From positions 17,482,877-17,546,876 of the forward strand of contig JAPWDM010000005.1 in assembly GCA_035578155.1 (NCBI GenBank): 64,000 nucleotides of DNA. The letters run 5' to 3'. Below, one piece after another: positions 36,487-48,433 of this stretch (positions are counted from its first letter, which is position 1; each line of letters begins with the position of its first letter). The notes beneath the pieces are model-generated. The model saw nothing but the letters and a program-made list of their open reading frames with translations, was not told the DNA's origin and made no database searches. Made by a program: the position numbers and the translations under genes. This DNA is from Brachynemurus nebulosus. Taxonomy: Eukaryota; Arthropoda; Insecta; Neuroptera; Myrmeleontidae.

Positions 36487-38389
36487 AGATCTGTTATTGA
36501 AACAACTTTGTCATACTATCTTTCTTCTCACTTTCACTAATACATGATATTATAATTTGCATTATTGCAATTTCTATGCAACTGACATAACATGAATCTT
36601 CTAACTATTATCTAATCTCTCTTAAAACTGATACTTGTTAATTTTCTTAGTTTAATTACAAAGAGAAAACTTCAAATGGAAACTATTTTATTTTACCCAG
36701 CGCCTGTTCCATGTGGCGCTACAATATGTATGTATTAATCTGGGCGAAAAACTGACAGATATCACGATTTCTTTCTCGAGTCAAATTTATCCAAATGGGG
36801 CTTATTCATTCGCTCAAATCATATAAAAACAAAAATTTTACAGTTAATGTTAAAAACGTCTTTTTATGGGTGGCTTGCGATAAGCAAGAGTCCTCGAAAA
36901 CTATTGTTTCGATTAGTTTGAAATTTTGAACAATTATTTGATATTACAGTGGGAAATCCATGAAAGAAAAGTAAAAAAAAATTTGTTTTATTTTTGAAAA
37001 GTGGTTTAACCAAAAAATCGTCTTTATCTTACAATAAAACCCTGGATTTTCTATTAAAAATTAAAAAATAAATAAAATAAAATAATCATCAAATTAAAAA
37101 ATCCTTCGTCCACAAATCGGCTACTATAACAACAAATAAGTGTATACAAAATTTCAAATCAGTCAATACAATATTTTTTTTGTGAGAAATTGTGCTTACC
37201 GTATCAGTGTTTTAAAAAATAATGTATTTTCGAGAAATATGTGTTTAAAGTTTTGAGGATGATTTTTTATAAGCAAAAAGAAATTCCAGAAATAATCCCA
37301 GACACATTTAAGAGTTTGAAATAGCTCTTTTCGTCTTTTCGAGGTTACGCGGTGCACCTGGGACCGAGAAATTTTACTCTAAATAAATTTGTTTAAATAC
37401 ACATGACTTTTTAAATAATGCTTCGATTATTATGAAAATTTCTGACAATATTTGTGATATAATTTATTCAAAGAAAATTCAATAACCAAATTTTCAAAAA
37501 AACAATATAACCTCATAACATGTATTTTTGTTAACTCCATTGAACAATTAAAATGTACATAGCGCGTGTAGTATCCACGAGAAACCTAAGGATTTCATAA
37601 AACAAGGATTTCGTAGTAGTGCTACGAAACCCTCAAAAAAGAAAAATATGCACATAACCCCTCAAAATTATATTTTTGCTGAACTTTGTAACTGGTGTGT
37701 TTATGGGCACGTTATCGCTAGCCCTTGTACACACTCTTATTGTTATAAATGAAATAGAATTTATAAAGATTCTATACCATCTCACATAAATTCCGGTTTG
37801 GAATAAATGGAGTTCATTTGTTTCACTGATTGTTTTAAAATAATAAAAACTCAAATTAAAAAAAATATATGTATTTGATTTTAAATACTTTTAAAATTTA
37901 ACACTTAATTGTTACGATTTTTAGCAACATATTGTTGCAAACTAAACTTTGAATTCCATCTAATTATATAAAAATGCAATTTAATTGCTTGAAATTTAAT
38001 AAGGAATTGTTTGAAATCTAAAATGGAATTACCTAAATCTTCAATTTGCCTTATTATATATAAACTGCTTGGTTTTCGATCTTAGAATCACGCCACATCG
38101 TATTAGCCAATCAAAAACTCTTACGTTTTATTAGAATAAGTGATATTATACAATGATTATGGCCTCTCAAAAAAATATGTCATCTACATTTTAATTTCAG
38201 TCTTATGTAAACAACACGTGTGGCCTTGAAATATTAGAAATAATAATAAAATAATCATATCGTCACCATATCGTTATTCAAAAATAAATACATAACAAGC
38301 ATAAAATAAATGTAGCAAGATTTTGTGTCGCCAGCGTATCAATATATCCAAATAATTGATTAACAAAGAATAGGAGTTATATTTTAAAA
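36487..38389. other. AT-rich interval, nothing recognised
   Basis: Contains one small stem-loop (TTTCGTAG and CTACGAAA, about 37609-37629). No bounded repeat or coding resemblance seen; the 73-codon frame at 37633-37854 (minus) is unrecognised. Confidence 0.4.
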
Positions 38390-38391
38390 TA

Positions 38392-39443
38392 CCGTAAACG
38401 CGGATTACTTGAGCCCAAATTTGCAAATCATCTAATAATTTCAAAAATTGAGCGTAACTGTTATATTTATTTGGGATAGGAAATTCAGTATATTAATCTA
38501 TATATGACTACCGTTAGTTTAATATATAATATGGATCTTTTTCTTATGGCTCATAAATTTTATAGCTTTTAAATTTTGGGCTCAAGTAACCCGATCTTGA
38601 GGTTAACTTGACCTCAAACCTAAATTTCCAGGTGATTTTCATTTGAAAACAGTTTGAGACCATGTAGGATGTTGGTTACTAATTAAAACATTGTACAAAC
38701 ATATAAGGAACTTTATTTATACAATACTCTTATGGCAGCATCCTGCAAAACGTAGCGAATTTCCGTTTACAAAAATTAGTTTTTCTCGGAAACTAGTTGA
38801 CATAGAATAATAGTTTAAAGACCTTTTTTGTGTGATTTTTTCTCCTCGTACCAAGAGTGTAAAAATTTTTGAATAAGGATAAATTTTGGAAAAAAGTTAA
38901 TTTTTTTCATGAAAATTTCCAAAAATAACATGTTTTGGGCATCGGACGTGCCTGGTTAACGAACTTGTCCAACGGTTCAGGACTTTTGGAAATTTTTGCT
39001 AGTTTTGCATCATTTTATACCAAAGTTATAATGGGCTCAAGTTACCCTAATTTTAAGGTTATTTTACTGATTTATCAAAACCTTAATTTAAAAAATTAAC
39101 GAAATGGTTGGAATATGAACATATCTGAATTTAGTTTAATAATGAACAAAATATTAAAATTATACACTTACCTTCCTTTGTAGGCTACCACAATTATTTT
39201 TACAGTCAAAAGTTAGCAACGTAACAAAACATCAATTTCAAACAGAGAGTAAACAACACTTGCCTCACCTCTAGTGTCAGTTTTCAGAACTACCTAAACA
39301 CCGTAAACCTACTGCTGTTACCTATTAGCTAAACATCTAACTTACCTCTGCTACTGACTAATATAAGCACAAAACAGAAAATAAAACTTTTTCCGTTTTG
39401 GGCTCAAGTTACACCACAGGGCTCATGTTATCCGCATTTACGG
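38392..39443. mobile_element. TA-flanked motif-reiterating element (family P-C)
   Basis: CCGTAAACGCGGATTACTTG at 38392 and TATCCGCATTTACGG ending at 39443 are inverted termini, flanked by TA at 38390-38391 and 39444-39445. The adjoining motif GGGCTCAAGTTACCC is repeated inside: near 38578 (GGGCTCAAGTAACCC), 39033, 39402 and, as GGGCTCATGTTATCC, at the right terminus; the left terminus has it reversed. The design matches the pogo-like families in this window although the sequence differs. No ORF. Confidence 0.8.
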
Positions 39444-40170
39444 TACATATTATGATCTGAGTACATTTGAACCCCTCAGAACTTAACTAAATATCTAGTC
39501 GATATTCTACTTACACTAGAATTCGCTCCTTTTCTGAAGTACCCTCACAAAATATTCAACTCGCCTCTAGCTGTACTCCATCAAACAATTTGACTTTCAT
39601 ATTACCAACATTTCAGAAGATAATTCACCAAACAAGAAAATTATGACAATACTTGTAAAGTACAAAAATATTCCTAACACCATCTAATTTATTCATTTAT
39701 ACGTTTTGGTCTAATCAAAATTTAAATTATTCCTCTTTCAGTACAGTATCATTCAAAAACAATATGTACATCTTCCGTGAATGATTCACTCGATTCTGTT
39801 TGTAGCCTTCAAGGATGACAACATTAGACAGTGTCGTCAGAACAAACATATTGCTTGGGGTGTACAAACGTAATGCATACAGAAATTCGATGTAAACATA
39901 CATTGTAAACTGGATGATAACATGGTAACCAAATGGTAACAAATTAATAAACTTTTAAATTAAGATAATGTAACTATACAGGGTGTTATTTTAAAATGTC
40001 TCTTGTTCAATATGTATTTGAAACAACACTCGGTAAATATCTTTTTGTCGTTCAAATGAACAGGAGATAAAGGAAGAAAATTTTCGTTTAGAATGTTCAA
40101 TATTAATAAATCCTTTTTTTTCTTTCAACTCTCCTTTCAGGAATTCATTTTTGTCTTTCATAGTCTCGGC

Positions 40171-40377
40171 TACAGTGACTTTATAATATACTTGATAACA
40201 GTGTGGCCATTAGTAGGTCTAGTTTTTGATTAGTTGACGCCATTAACAGGCCAAATGCATTGAATTTGTATACCTTGTTTATTCTGTTACTACGGTTACT
40301 CACTTCAAATTTGGCCTGAATATGGCGGATATGGTTCCAATGGCCACACTGTTATAAAGAATATTATACAGTCACTG
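40171..40377. mobile_element. Short inverted-repeat element with 10-bp target duplication
   Basis: The element runs from TACAGTGACTTTATAATATA to its inverted partner ending in AGTCACTG. Deeper in, AACAGTGTGGCCATT pairs with AATGGCCACACTGTT. The direct repeat TAGTCTCGGC is perfect at 40161-40170 and 40378-40387. A 9-10-bp duplication is typical of Mutator-like (MULE) elements, so it is probably a MULE-type MITE. The interior is non-coding and 207 bp overall. Confidence 0.82.
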
Positions 40378-40898
40378 TAGTCTCGGCATTCCGTAACAAT
40401 ACGTTGCCATAATAGTAGCCTAGTGATATATTATTTTGATTACTTATTTGACGGTACACGGTGAAGTGGCGAATCTTCACATCGTGGGTGGTGGTACATT
40501 CAGTGCAAATATAATGTTCCGTTCGGTTATTTCTACTATTTCTATTTCCGTTAAGTATTCATGCAATAGACAAAAGTGTATACATCGTGCATTGGTTGAT
40601 TGTACCTCTTATATTAGAATAATTTTGACAGAGAAATTTTCCTTCCACACATATTGCACAATATTTTCTCGAACAAGGACACACATGAGCCACTGTACCG
40701 CACTAGCCCCCGTATTTCTGAAGGTCATGCGCCGCTGACTGATTTTGTAAAATATAAAAAATAAATAAAAAGCTTCAATGTGACTTTTGAATAACGATAT
40801 TGATTTATATAATGAAATCAGAATTTGTCGCCGAGTTTTGTGTTCCAAAATCACAAATATGTATTACAATAATTATCTAAAAATATCTAATTTACTCG

Positions 40899-41795
40899 AG
40901 AGGACGTTTACTCAAGAGTCTTTAAAAATTATCTATTTTTCTAGAATTTTTTTCTCAAGAACGGAAGTAAATATTAATTTTAAATTTTGTGCACATATTT
41001 ATTAAGTATTAAACTACACAAAAAAAATTTTTTAAGGAAAAATATAAAAAAATGTCCATTTTATAGATAGTGCAGTGTGACGATCCGAAAATCCAATGCC
41101 TTGTTGGTGGACATCCTAGCGCCGCTAATAAACCACCGAAATCCAAAAACAAAAAAGATTTAGAAAATATATGAAGAGTACCGGCACCTCTACCTATAAT
41201 ATCAATAAATTGCTGAAAGAAAAAAAAATGGCGGATGTTTAACTTTTGATTACGATTTTTGTCTTATTTTTCGCTCTTTAACGTAAATTTAAAAATAAAA
41301 AAAAATATTGAAAGTGTATCGAACTTAAGTAAAGGTGCCGAAGAATTGAACTATCTTTAAAATAAAAAATTAAAAGAAAAAGGAACGATCGATTAGTTTT
41401 TGAGTTATCGTGTTCACCAGTTCCAAAAATGTAGTTCCGAGATATAAAATATATATAAAGAAACGTATTTTCAAAATTTTATATTTAATACTCATTATTG
41501 CGTGAACTATGTTTTTTGAATTTTTTTTTTTTTATAGAAAGCTTGATTCGGTTAATGTGCAAGAATCTTGTTTTTAAATTATTTTCAGTAAAATCACTTT
41601 GGGAACATATTCTACACATAATTTGCTATCAATTTCGGCAAAAAAATCGATTTTTTTTTATCAAATCTCAAGTAAACCTTCCCTTAAATTACTTTCAGCA
41701 AAATCACTTTGGGAACATATTCTACACATAATTAGCTACCAATTTCTGCAAAAAAAAAATTGATTTTTTTTAACGACTCTCAAGTAAACCTCCCC
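40899..41795. mobile_element. TTAA-family element, reversed (family T1, copy 2)
   Basis: This is the reverse complement of much of the element at 568-3260. GGACGTTTACTCAAGAGTC at the left end and CTCTCAAGTAAACCTCCCC at the right end are its termini. 40920-41550 corresponds to 3240-2600 of copy 1, including GTGCAGTGTGACGATCCGAA and the AATGGCGGATGTTTAAC block. 41560-41790 carries the two tandem subterminal units (core AACATATTCTACACATAATT). The segment matching 860-2590 of copy 1 is absent, so this copy may be nearer the ancestral form. No intact TTAA remains outside the ends (TTCAA at right). Confidence 0.82.
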
Positions 41796-42023
41796 TTCAA
41801 CTGTATCCAAATTTTGTTGCTATTTTGAAAATTGTATTAACTTGATAAATTAAATTACATAATACCGTTGTACCTACAGAAAATCTTTCGAGGCTGAAGT
41901 AAACAAAATATTAGTTGAGACTTACTGCCAGTCGAGACGGATTTATCTCTTAAGTAATCTCTTTAGTTTTTTCTTTTGTAATTTTATCAATCAAATTTCT
42001 ATACCAAATATCACAAAATCAAA

Positions 42024-42191
42024 ATAGTAGTAAGGTTACAGGGATTCTGTACCAAAAGTAGTAAAGTCACAGCGATTTTTTACCAATAGTAGTAAGATTA
42101 CAGCGACTCTGTACCAAAAGAATGGAGGTTACAGCAGTTCTGTACCAAAAATAGTAATTGTTATAGTAGTTCTATTCCAAAGGTAGTAAAA
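42024..42191. repeat. 31-bp minisatellite related to the 18.9-kb array
   Basis: About five units of AGTAGTAAGGTTACAGCGAT followed by TCTGTACCAAA, 31 bp long and diverging to the right. Its reverse complement shares the core ATCGCTGTGACTTTACTACT with the ATCACTGTGACTTTACTACC core of the array at 18852-19107. The two loci are therefore one family in opposite orientation. Confidence 0.88.
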
Positions 42192-43223
42192 GTTTTTCAG
42201 TAAATTTAAAATTTAATAGATCTTCATTGAAAAACAGTAAAAATTACCAAAATTATATAAAAAATTCTTTCATTACTTTTAGTTTAATAAAGACGAGATT
42301 CATCATACTTGATCACGTCAAAAATTTTAGATTTTTTTTTTAAAACTGTGGAAACCGAAATATTATTAAATTGAACGATTTTGCCTTTCTGATACTAAAA
42401 ACGATTTAATTATTTACAACATTATCTATTTAGTTCACTTTCGAACGATTTAGTTTCTTGAATATTTTCGGATAAACTATTTCTTTTTTTTTAATCTTAA
42501 TATAATTTAAACATCCTATATAATTAAATAAAATATATAATGCCACCGACTTATAGGTGGTTGCTACGCGACCGGAAGTTGTATAAGTATACCTAGTGAC
42601 AGTAGAGAAACTCGATGGTGCAGATCGGTTTCAGTAGATTTGATTATCGATGGCTATCATTATTCGCCTATCAAATCTCCGGGCTTCTTCTATACTTGCT
42701 GTCATCCTTTTCGAGGCAAAAGGAAAATGAACGAACTAAACTTATTTACCATTTCGTATCATTACCAATACTATGATGTTGCCCACCATGTAACTACACT
42801 ACAGACATTCTAACTATTATACGTATCAATATCAGATTAAGTACCTCAAATTCATTTTGCACTATTTTGAGTGACAAAGTACACAACTGTTAAAGAGTAA
42901 GGGGTAACCTTATAGAGTATTGAGGAGTTTCAAATGTTTAATTTGTAATACTAAAGAAACGTGCTTGTTTCTTCTAAAAATGGAATATTTTCGGAAAGTG
43001 TCCGTCTTCAAATTGTTAGAAAATAATCAATTTATTCAGTGTACTTATAGAGAAGTACAAATTTTCAAATGTTATCTCAAATTTTTGATTCTGGTTGTGT
43101 CTGGCTATAGTGCGCTGGTTAACATGATTTTTGGCTTTGTCTTCATCTGAAACAAAAAAAAAGAGAAAAAGGTTCTGGTTCTACAATGAAAAGAAAATTA
43201 AAATAACCTAAAAGTGTTGACTG

Positions 43224-43227
<4 letters not shown>

Positions 43228-43311
<84 letters not shown>
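43228..43311. repeat. (TA)n microsatellite
   Basis: Pure TA tract of about 42 units. The flanking interval 42192-43227 is AT-rich with nothing recognised, apart from a modestly GC-richer patch at 42540-42730. Confidence 0.97.
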
Positions 43312-43315
<4 letters not shown>

Positions 43316-43802
43316 TAAAATTATTCTTAAAATTAAAAAATTTGTTCGATATTTGACGAATCAATCTGGAGTGTGACAATTGTGACATGAGATATTTTTT
43401 GGCGTTTCTTCCTATAAAAATTTTTCAAAATGGATTTATCAACATGTTTTCGGACAATGGATTTAGACGAAAGTCAATGGAACTAATTTGAATATGTGAT
43501 TCGTAGGCGGTTGGTGGCTTTTACAGATGTTTTTTTCTAAAAATGATTTTTTCTTTCTTCTTTTACTTTTTCTGTTCTCTATTGCAAGTTTGGTTTTCAG
43601 ATGTTTTGTTGTTTCACATTTCCATTTTCGTATATCATTTTTAGTGATGTGTGTATTTCCTTTTTTGAAACCAACGAGTTGCTATATTTGACATTGTTTA
43701 ATTTGATTGGTTTTTATCCAAGCTAAGAGATTTTTAGTTTCTTTTTTTATGAAAAAGTTTTTTTAAATTTTTTTATTTTTCATTTTTATTGATTTTTATA
43801 TT

Positions 43803-43849
43803 CTTCTCTTGATAATGGTGTTTTGAGACACCGAAACCGGTTGAGATGT
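43803..43849 (+). ncRNA. Hammerhead-ribozyme-like motif 2
   Basis: The same layout as the motif at 27402. TCTC (43805-43808) can pair with GAGA (43843-43846) as helix I. TTGATAA stands where CTGATGA is expected. GGTGT and ACACC form helix II with a loop of six. GAAAC follows, and ACCGGT (43836-43841) is self-complementary, as in hammerheads with minimal helix III that work as dimers. GTT would be the cleavage triplet. Two changes in the CTGATGA box make present activity unlikely, but the shared geometry of two separate loci argues against chance. Confidence 0.45.
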
Positions 43850-45188
43850 TGAAGATTGGTTAAAAAATTCTGTTTGGTTTTTAGCTGGTCTTAATATTGA
43901 GGTTTATGGCCAAATAAAGTCAAATAATGAAATTACAAGTTAAAAATGTTTTGGCGAAAATAGAGGTAACAATTTATTTATCGAGATATCCTATCAACCA
44001 GTTTGAAAAATGTAAATTTGAGAAAGATGTATCTAAATTTTTAAAGTATAATACCTGATACCTAAACCTACTACATTAGATTCGCTATAGCTTTGTAAAT
44101 TTTCAAAATTTTTAAGTTTCCTTTTGAGGACACATTTTTAAAGATCTATACTTTCAGGAAATAAAAAAAAAATAAAATCTAATTTTAAAAAGTTCTAGAC
44201 TAGAATGATGTCTTGCTGTACAGAAATCGCTGCAGAGCAAATTATATTATTAACAACTAGAACACCATACTTTTTTGACAAACTATAGTTTTTCATCAGT
44301 ATGATAATAATAAATGAACTATCGAAGGAATGAAAATCTTTATCAATTTTCTAATTGTAAATTACATTTTCTCATGACTAACGGACGTTTCATTAATTTT
44401 CCACCGACAGTAATCGGCCGGCCCTCAATACGGTACTCAATTTTATACGACGAAATGGGTCAGTAGAATTAATGCAAAATAAGTTATCCGAGGATATTGA
44501 ATTAATCTATTACCGAGCCCAAACGTATACGCATTTAATCAAACGCCTAACAATTTAGTTTCGACCGAATAATTTGATAAAATTTCAATTTCAAATTCTA
44601 AATAAAATTATAAAATTAAATTAGTAGTGGGATTACGAAATTCAATTTTAAAGTTTTTTAACAATAGTCATTTTTGTTTTGTAATTGACGTAATTTTGTA
44701 CTATTGTGAACTATTGTGCTATCGAATGCTATTTGTATTTTTTATATGTTAACAAACAATTAGAATTCAAATTGTTTTCAAAAAAAAAAAGATAAAAAAA
44801 TGAAACCAAACAATCAGTGTAATTATTATATAAATTTCAACATGGATTACTTTTATTATTTATTTGGTAGTGGCATTATTGTTTTATTGATGAATACTAA
44901 TCGAAAATTGACAGTATATAGATATCTTCTTATAAAAGAAATATAGAAAACACAGGTTTATATTATTTTCTTTTTAATAATTTTTATGCAGACAAGGATT
45001 TTCTGCCTAAAAATTTAATGAGAAGAACTATCAGCTAGTAAAAACACGACCGAGTAGCTGGAATGCTTTTGGGTTGGCAGCTTTTCGAATTATATTTCAT
45101 TTAGACAAAAAATTTCAGTTATATAAAACACATTCAAAAAAATAATATTAAACTCGAATGTACGGTAAAACTACCGTATTCATATTAT
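43850..45188. other. AT-rich interval, nothing recognised
   Basis: No bounded element seen. A slightly GC-richer patch at about 44390-44540 (GACAGTAATCGGCCGGCCCT and neighbouring TTAAT-rich words) stands out, but neither ORF nor repeat explains it. Confidence 0.4.
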
Positions 45189-45190
45189 TA

Positions 45191-45741
45191 GGGTGAATGC
45201 GGGAGAGATGCCGCACATCTTCGCTAATATGAGAGCTCTTCCTGATCCATTAATGAATCTTTTGTATTTACCTGCATAATTTACAGTCCAAAAAAAATTG
45301 CATATTTAAGGTATATAAGTCTATGTTTCTAATGTGTAATATGCTGAGCATCTATACCAACTTTAAATACGGCATCTCTCCATTTTGTTGGGATAGATAC
45401 CGCATGTTGCTATAGCAAGCATAGTGCGGAATTCTAACCTAAAATTTTATACAGTACTTTTAAAATATACCTAAATTAATAACAAAACTCGTTTTCATTA
45501 AAACAATGAAATATACATTCTTAAATTCTAATGAATTAAATGCTTGATAAAATATTATGTTAAAAAACTTACTTTTCACTAATAAAAAGTTGGATAATTA
45601 CTAAACTGATCGACTAATCATAAATGTTACCATATACAGCTTAACTAAGTAACTTATTTTAAACATATGATCCATTAATAGCGCTATCTATCAATCAGCG
45701 AACGAACTATGGTTACTGCGGCATCTCCCCCGCACTTACCC
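45191..45741 (-). mobile_element. Pogo-like non-autonomous element (family P-A, copy 3, deleted)
   Basis: GGGTGAATGCGGGAGAGATG begins at 45191 after TA; the right end CCCCCGCACTTACCC stops at 45741 before TA. At 551 bp it lacks about 340 bp present in the 889-bp reverse copy at 29768. The deletion removes the zinc-finger region next to the left terminus but keeps the N-terminal start area (near 45220-45280, start codon mutated) and the whole opposite half. Clean TA flanks on both sides suggest the element jumped, with the deletion before or after insertion not distinguishable. Confidence 0.85.
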
Positions 45742-47160
45742 TATTTAATATTTCGTTACTATGGTTTTGAAATCAGAGTTAAATATACCAATAAAAATTT
45801 TTACAATTTTTATCAAGTTCACCTATAATAAAATGACCAGTAGAGTCTTTTCTTACCAAAAAAGAAAAAAAGTACGAAACAGAATTTTTCGCTGTAGAAA
45901 TTTCACGATTAAAGTAAAAAACTGTTTCGGCTCATATAGCCATTGATGAACAGTCGTTGACATTCATATGGAAAATGGCATTTGAAAAATAAATATTGTT
46001 TTTTACAATAATAAATGAATAAGTATATCAAGCTACAGAATTAGAAAAACTAGAATTGCGTTCAGTATGTATAAAAACCTAGGGCACCAAAGAGTTAAAT
46101 CCGGCACTGGAGGTATGGAACAAATAACGCATTTGCATATTTGGAATATCCAAACTTCCATTAGCTAGGAAAAAATGTATAGAATTTTGTAGGTATATAA
46201 TTGAAACATTGTTAAATACATTATTGTTACTAAAGCTTTAGCATATAACAAAACGGCTGATATTGCTTCTATATGTAGCCATTAACACATATACCCGTAT
46301 CCGTTTGGCTGTGCACTAAAACATGTATGGAACTGCTGGTACGTTCTAATAATTTTAATGAAACCTTGTTCAAATAATTCAATTTATTTTCCAGTACAAA
46401 AGTTGTATGTATATTTTTTTTTATTTATATTACATACAGCAATAAATACAATTTTCCATTGAGTTTTGTAGCCTAGAAAATTCAAATTATTTTCAAATAA
46501 CGCTCCCGCACTCCCGGATTGATAGACGGACGGACAGATTGTGATCCATCTATATGTAGGCTCTTTCATTCAACCAATAATATGTTCTCCTATTTTAGAT
46601 AGAAAAAAGCGTATATTATCTGCATATGTGTCAGGTACAGTGTAATTCAAAAAATTATAGCTACTATAATTCTGGTTAGAATACGCATAAGGGTCAGTCC
46701 ATATGAAATAGTCCAGAGGTGGATGCTTGACCATAAAATACAAAATCAATTTGTATTATGTTAGAACAATATACAAGTTGTTTTTGTATTTAAATAAGCT
46801 TAGTCCGAAAACAGGTTGGGTAACTTTCAAACAGATTTTTGTTACAAGTCTCATCAGATATACAGGAGCTCAAAGTTCCGAAATTTGAAAAAAGTCAATT
46901 TATGGAAATTTGTAAAAATAAACAGGTTACAAGTTTCACAATTGAAATTTTTTGTGTAGCTGTATCCATATACAGCCATTTCCATAAACAAAATACTAAT
47001 CTCTCTATAAAATTTTTAAAAAGTGAATTTAACTTAGTTTTGATATCCGACTGTAGGTAAAATTTTCTTTTGAAAGGGAGAGAAATAAGCCAAATATGCG
47101 GACATAATATAAAGAGAAAGGGTATCCCGGGATAAGAATGGCCGGTTGGCCCCCGTATGA

Positions 47161-48433
47161 GATTTTCAACGGCACTTTGGCTACTATACGGGCAGCTGAG
47201 AAGAAGTCTTGCGTAGAAGTTTTAGACTCATATCTTGGGTAGTTTAGAATTTATTTGTGACAATAGGTATTAAGGTCCTGATTTTTTAAACCTTTATATC
47301 TCGTAAACTATTACAGATATTGAAATGAACTAAAAACCATTGAGTATGTCCAAGTTAGTACTATAATATATATTTCTTTCAATTTTTTCCGTTAGTAAAC
47401 AATCATAAAAATTCAAGAATAAAAATAGAAAGGCACTTTTTTCGTGGTTCCTTCAGAGTGACAATCACGAAAAGAGCCTCAATTATTGCACAGTAGGTCC
47501 TGTTTAAGTACTGCAAGTTTCGTTAAAAACAAAAGTGTGGAACACTGTCAAAGAGGAGAAACCTCGATCGAAGCCACCATCGGAAAGGTTGAATTCATCA
47601 TTCCATTATGTTTTTATGCCATGCGCACAAGATTAATTAAGAGCCTGGTGGTGTTTTAAAGATATGTACAGATATACGGATCATGGCCCCCAAATATAAA
47701 ATGTATTTAGGGTTATGTGAGGCCAATGTATAAACGTGCGCCTACAGCTCCGTCTACGAAATTAGCCTAGAACTTGACTTAAACAGTTGCATTCTCAAAT
47801 ATCAACTCGATCGGTTAAGAAATATAACCGTTATCATACCAAAAAAATTTTGTTGCACATTTATGCATTGGCCTCACATAACCCTAAATACATTGTATAT
47901 TTGGGGGTCATGATCGGTATATCGGTACATATCTTTAAAACAACACCAGGCTCTTAATTAATCTTGTGCGCATGGCATAAAAACATAATGGAATGATGAA
48001 TTCAACCTTTCCGATGGTGGCTTCGATCGAGTTTTCTCCTCTTTGACAGTGTTCCAGCCTTTTGTTTTTAACGAAACTTGCAGTACTTAAACAGGACCTA
48101 ATGCGCAAAATTTGAGGCTTTTTTTGTGATTGTCACACTGTAGGAACCACTAGAAAAGTGTCTTTCTATTTTTTTATCGAATTTTCTATTATTATTTACT
48201 AACGGAAAAATTTGAAAGAAATATACATTATAGTACTAACTTAGATTTACTCAATGGTTTTTAGTTCATTTGAATACCTATAATAGTTTACGAAATTTAA
48301 AGGTTTAAAATATCATAACCTTAATACCTATTATCACAAGTAACTTCTAAGCTACCCAAGATATGAGGCTAAAACTTGCACGCAAGACTTCTTCTCAGCT
48401 GCCCTTATAGTAGCCAAAGTGCCGTTGAAAATC
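47161..48433. mobile_element. 1.27-kb palindrome (foldback element)
   Basis: GATTTTCAACGGCACTTTGG at 47161 is matched by its reverse complement ending at 48433. The arms of about 575 bp pair through GACTTCTTCTCAGCTGCC, GAACTAAAAACCATTGAGTA and GAATGATGAATTCAACCTTT to about 47740 and 47856, leaving a loop of about 115 bp. Identity is roughly 90% by eye with several small indels. Non-coding. It is unrelated in sequence to the palindrome at 33085-34571. Confidence 0.92.

Noticed and set aside
39970..40000. TACAGGGTGTTATTTTAAAA resembling a common insect transposon terminus
   Set aside because: No inverted partner was found within several kilobases, so it cannot be bounded.
46500..46545. GATAGACGGACGGACAGA resembling the retroposon tail units
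   Set aside because: Only the ACGGACGG words match; the GGAACCCTAA end is absent, so it may be chance.
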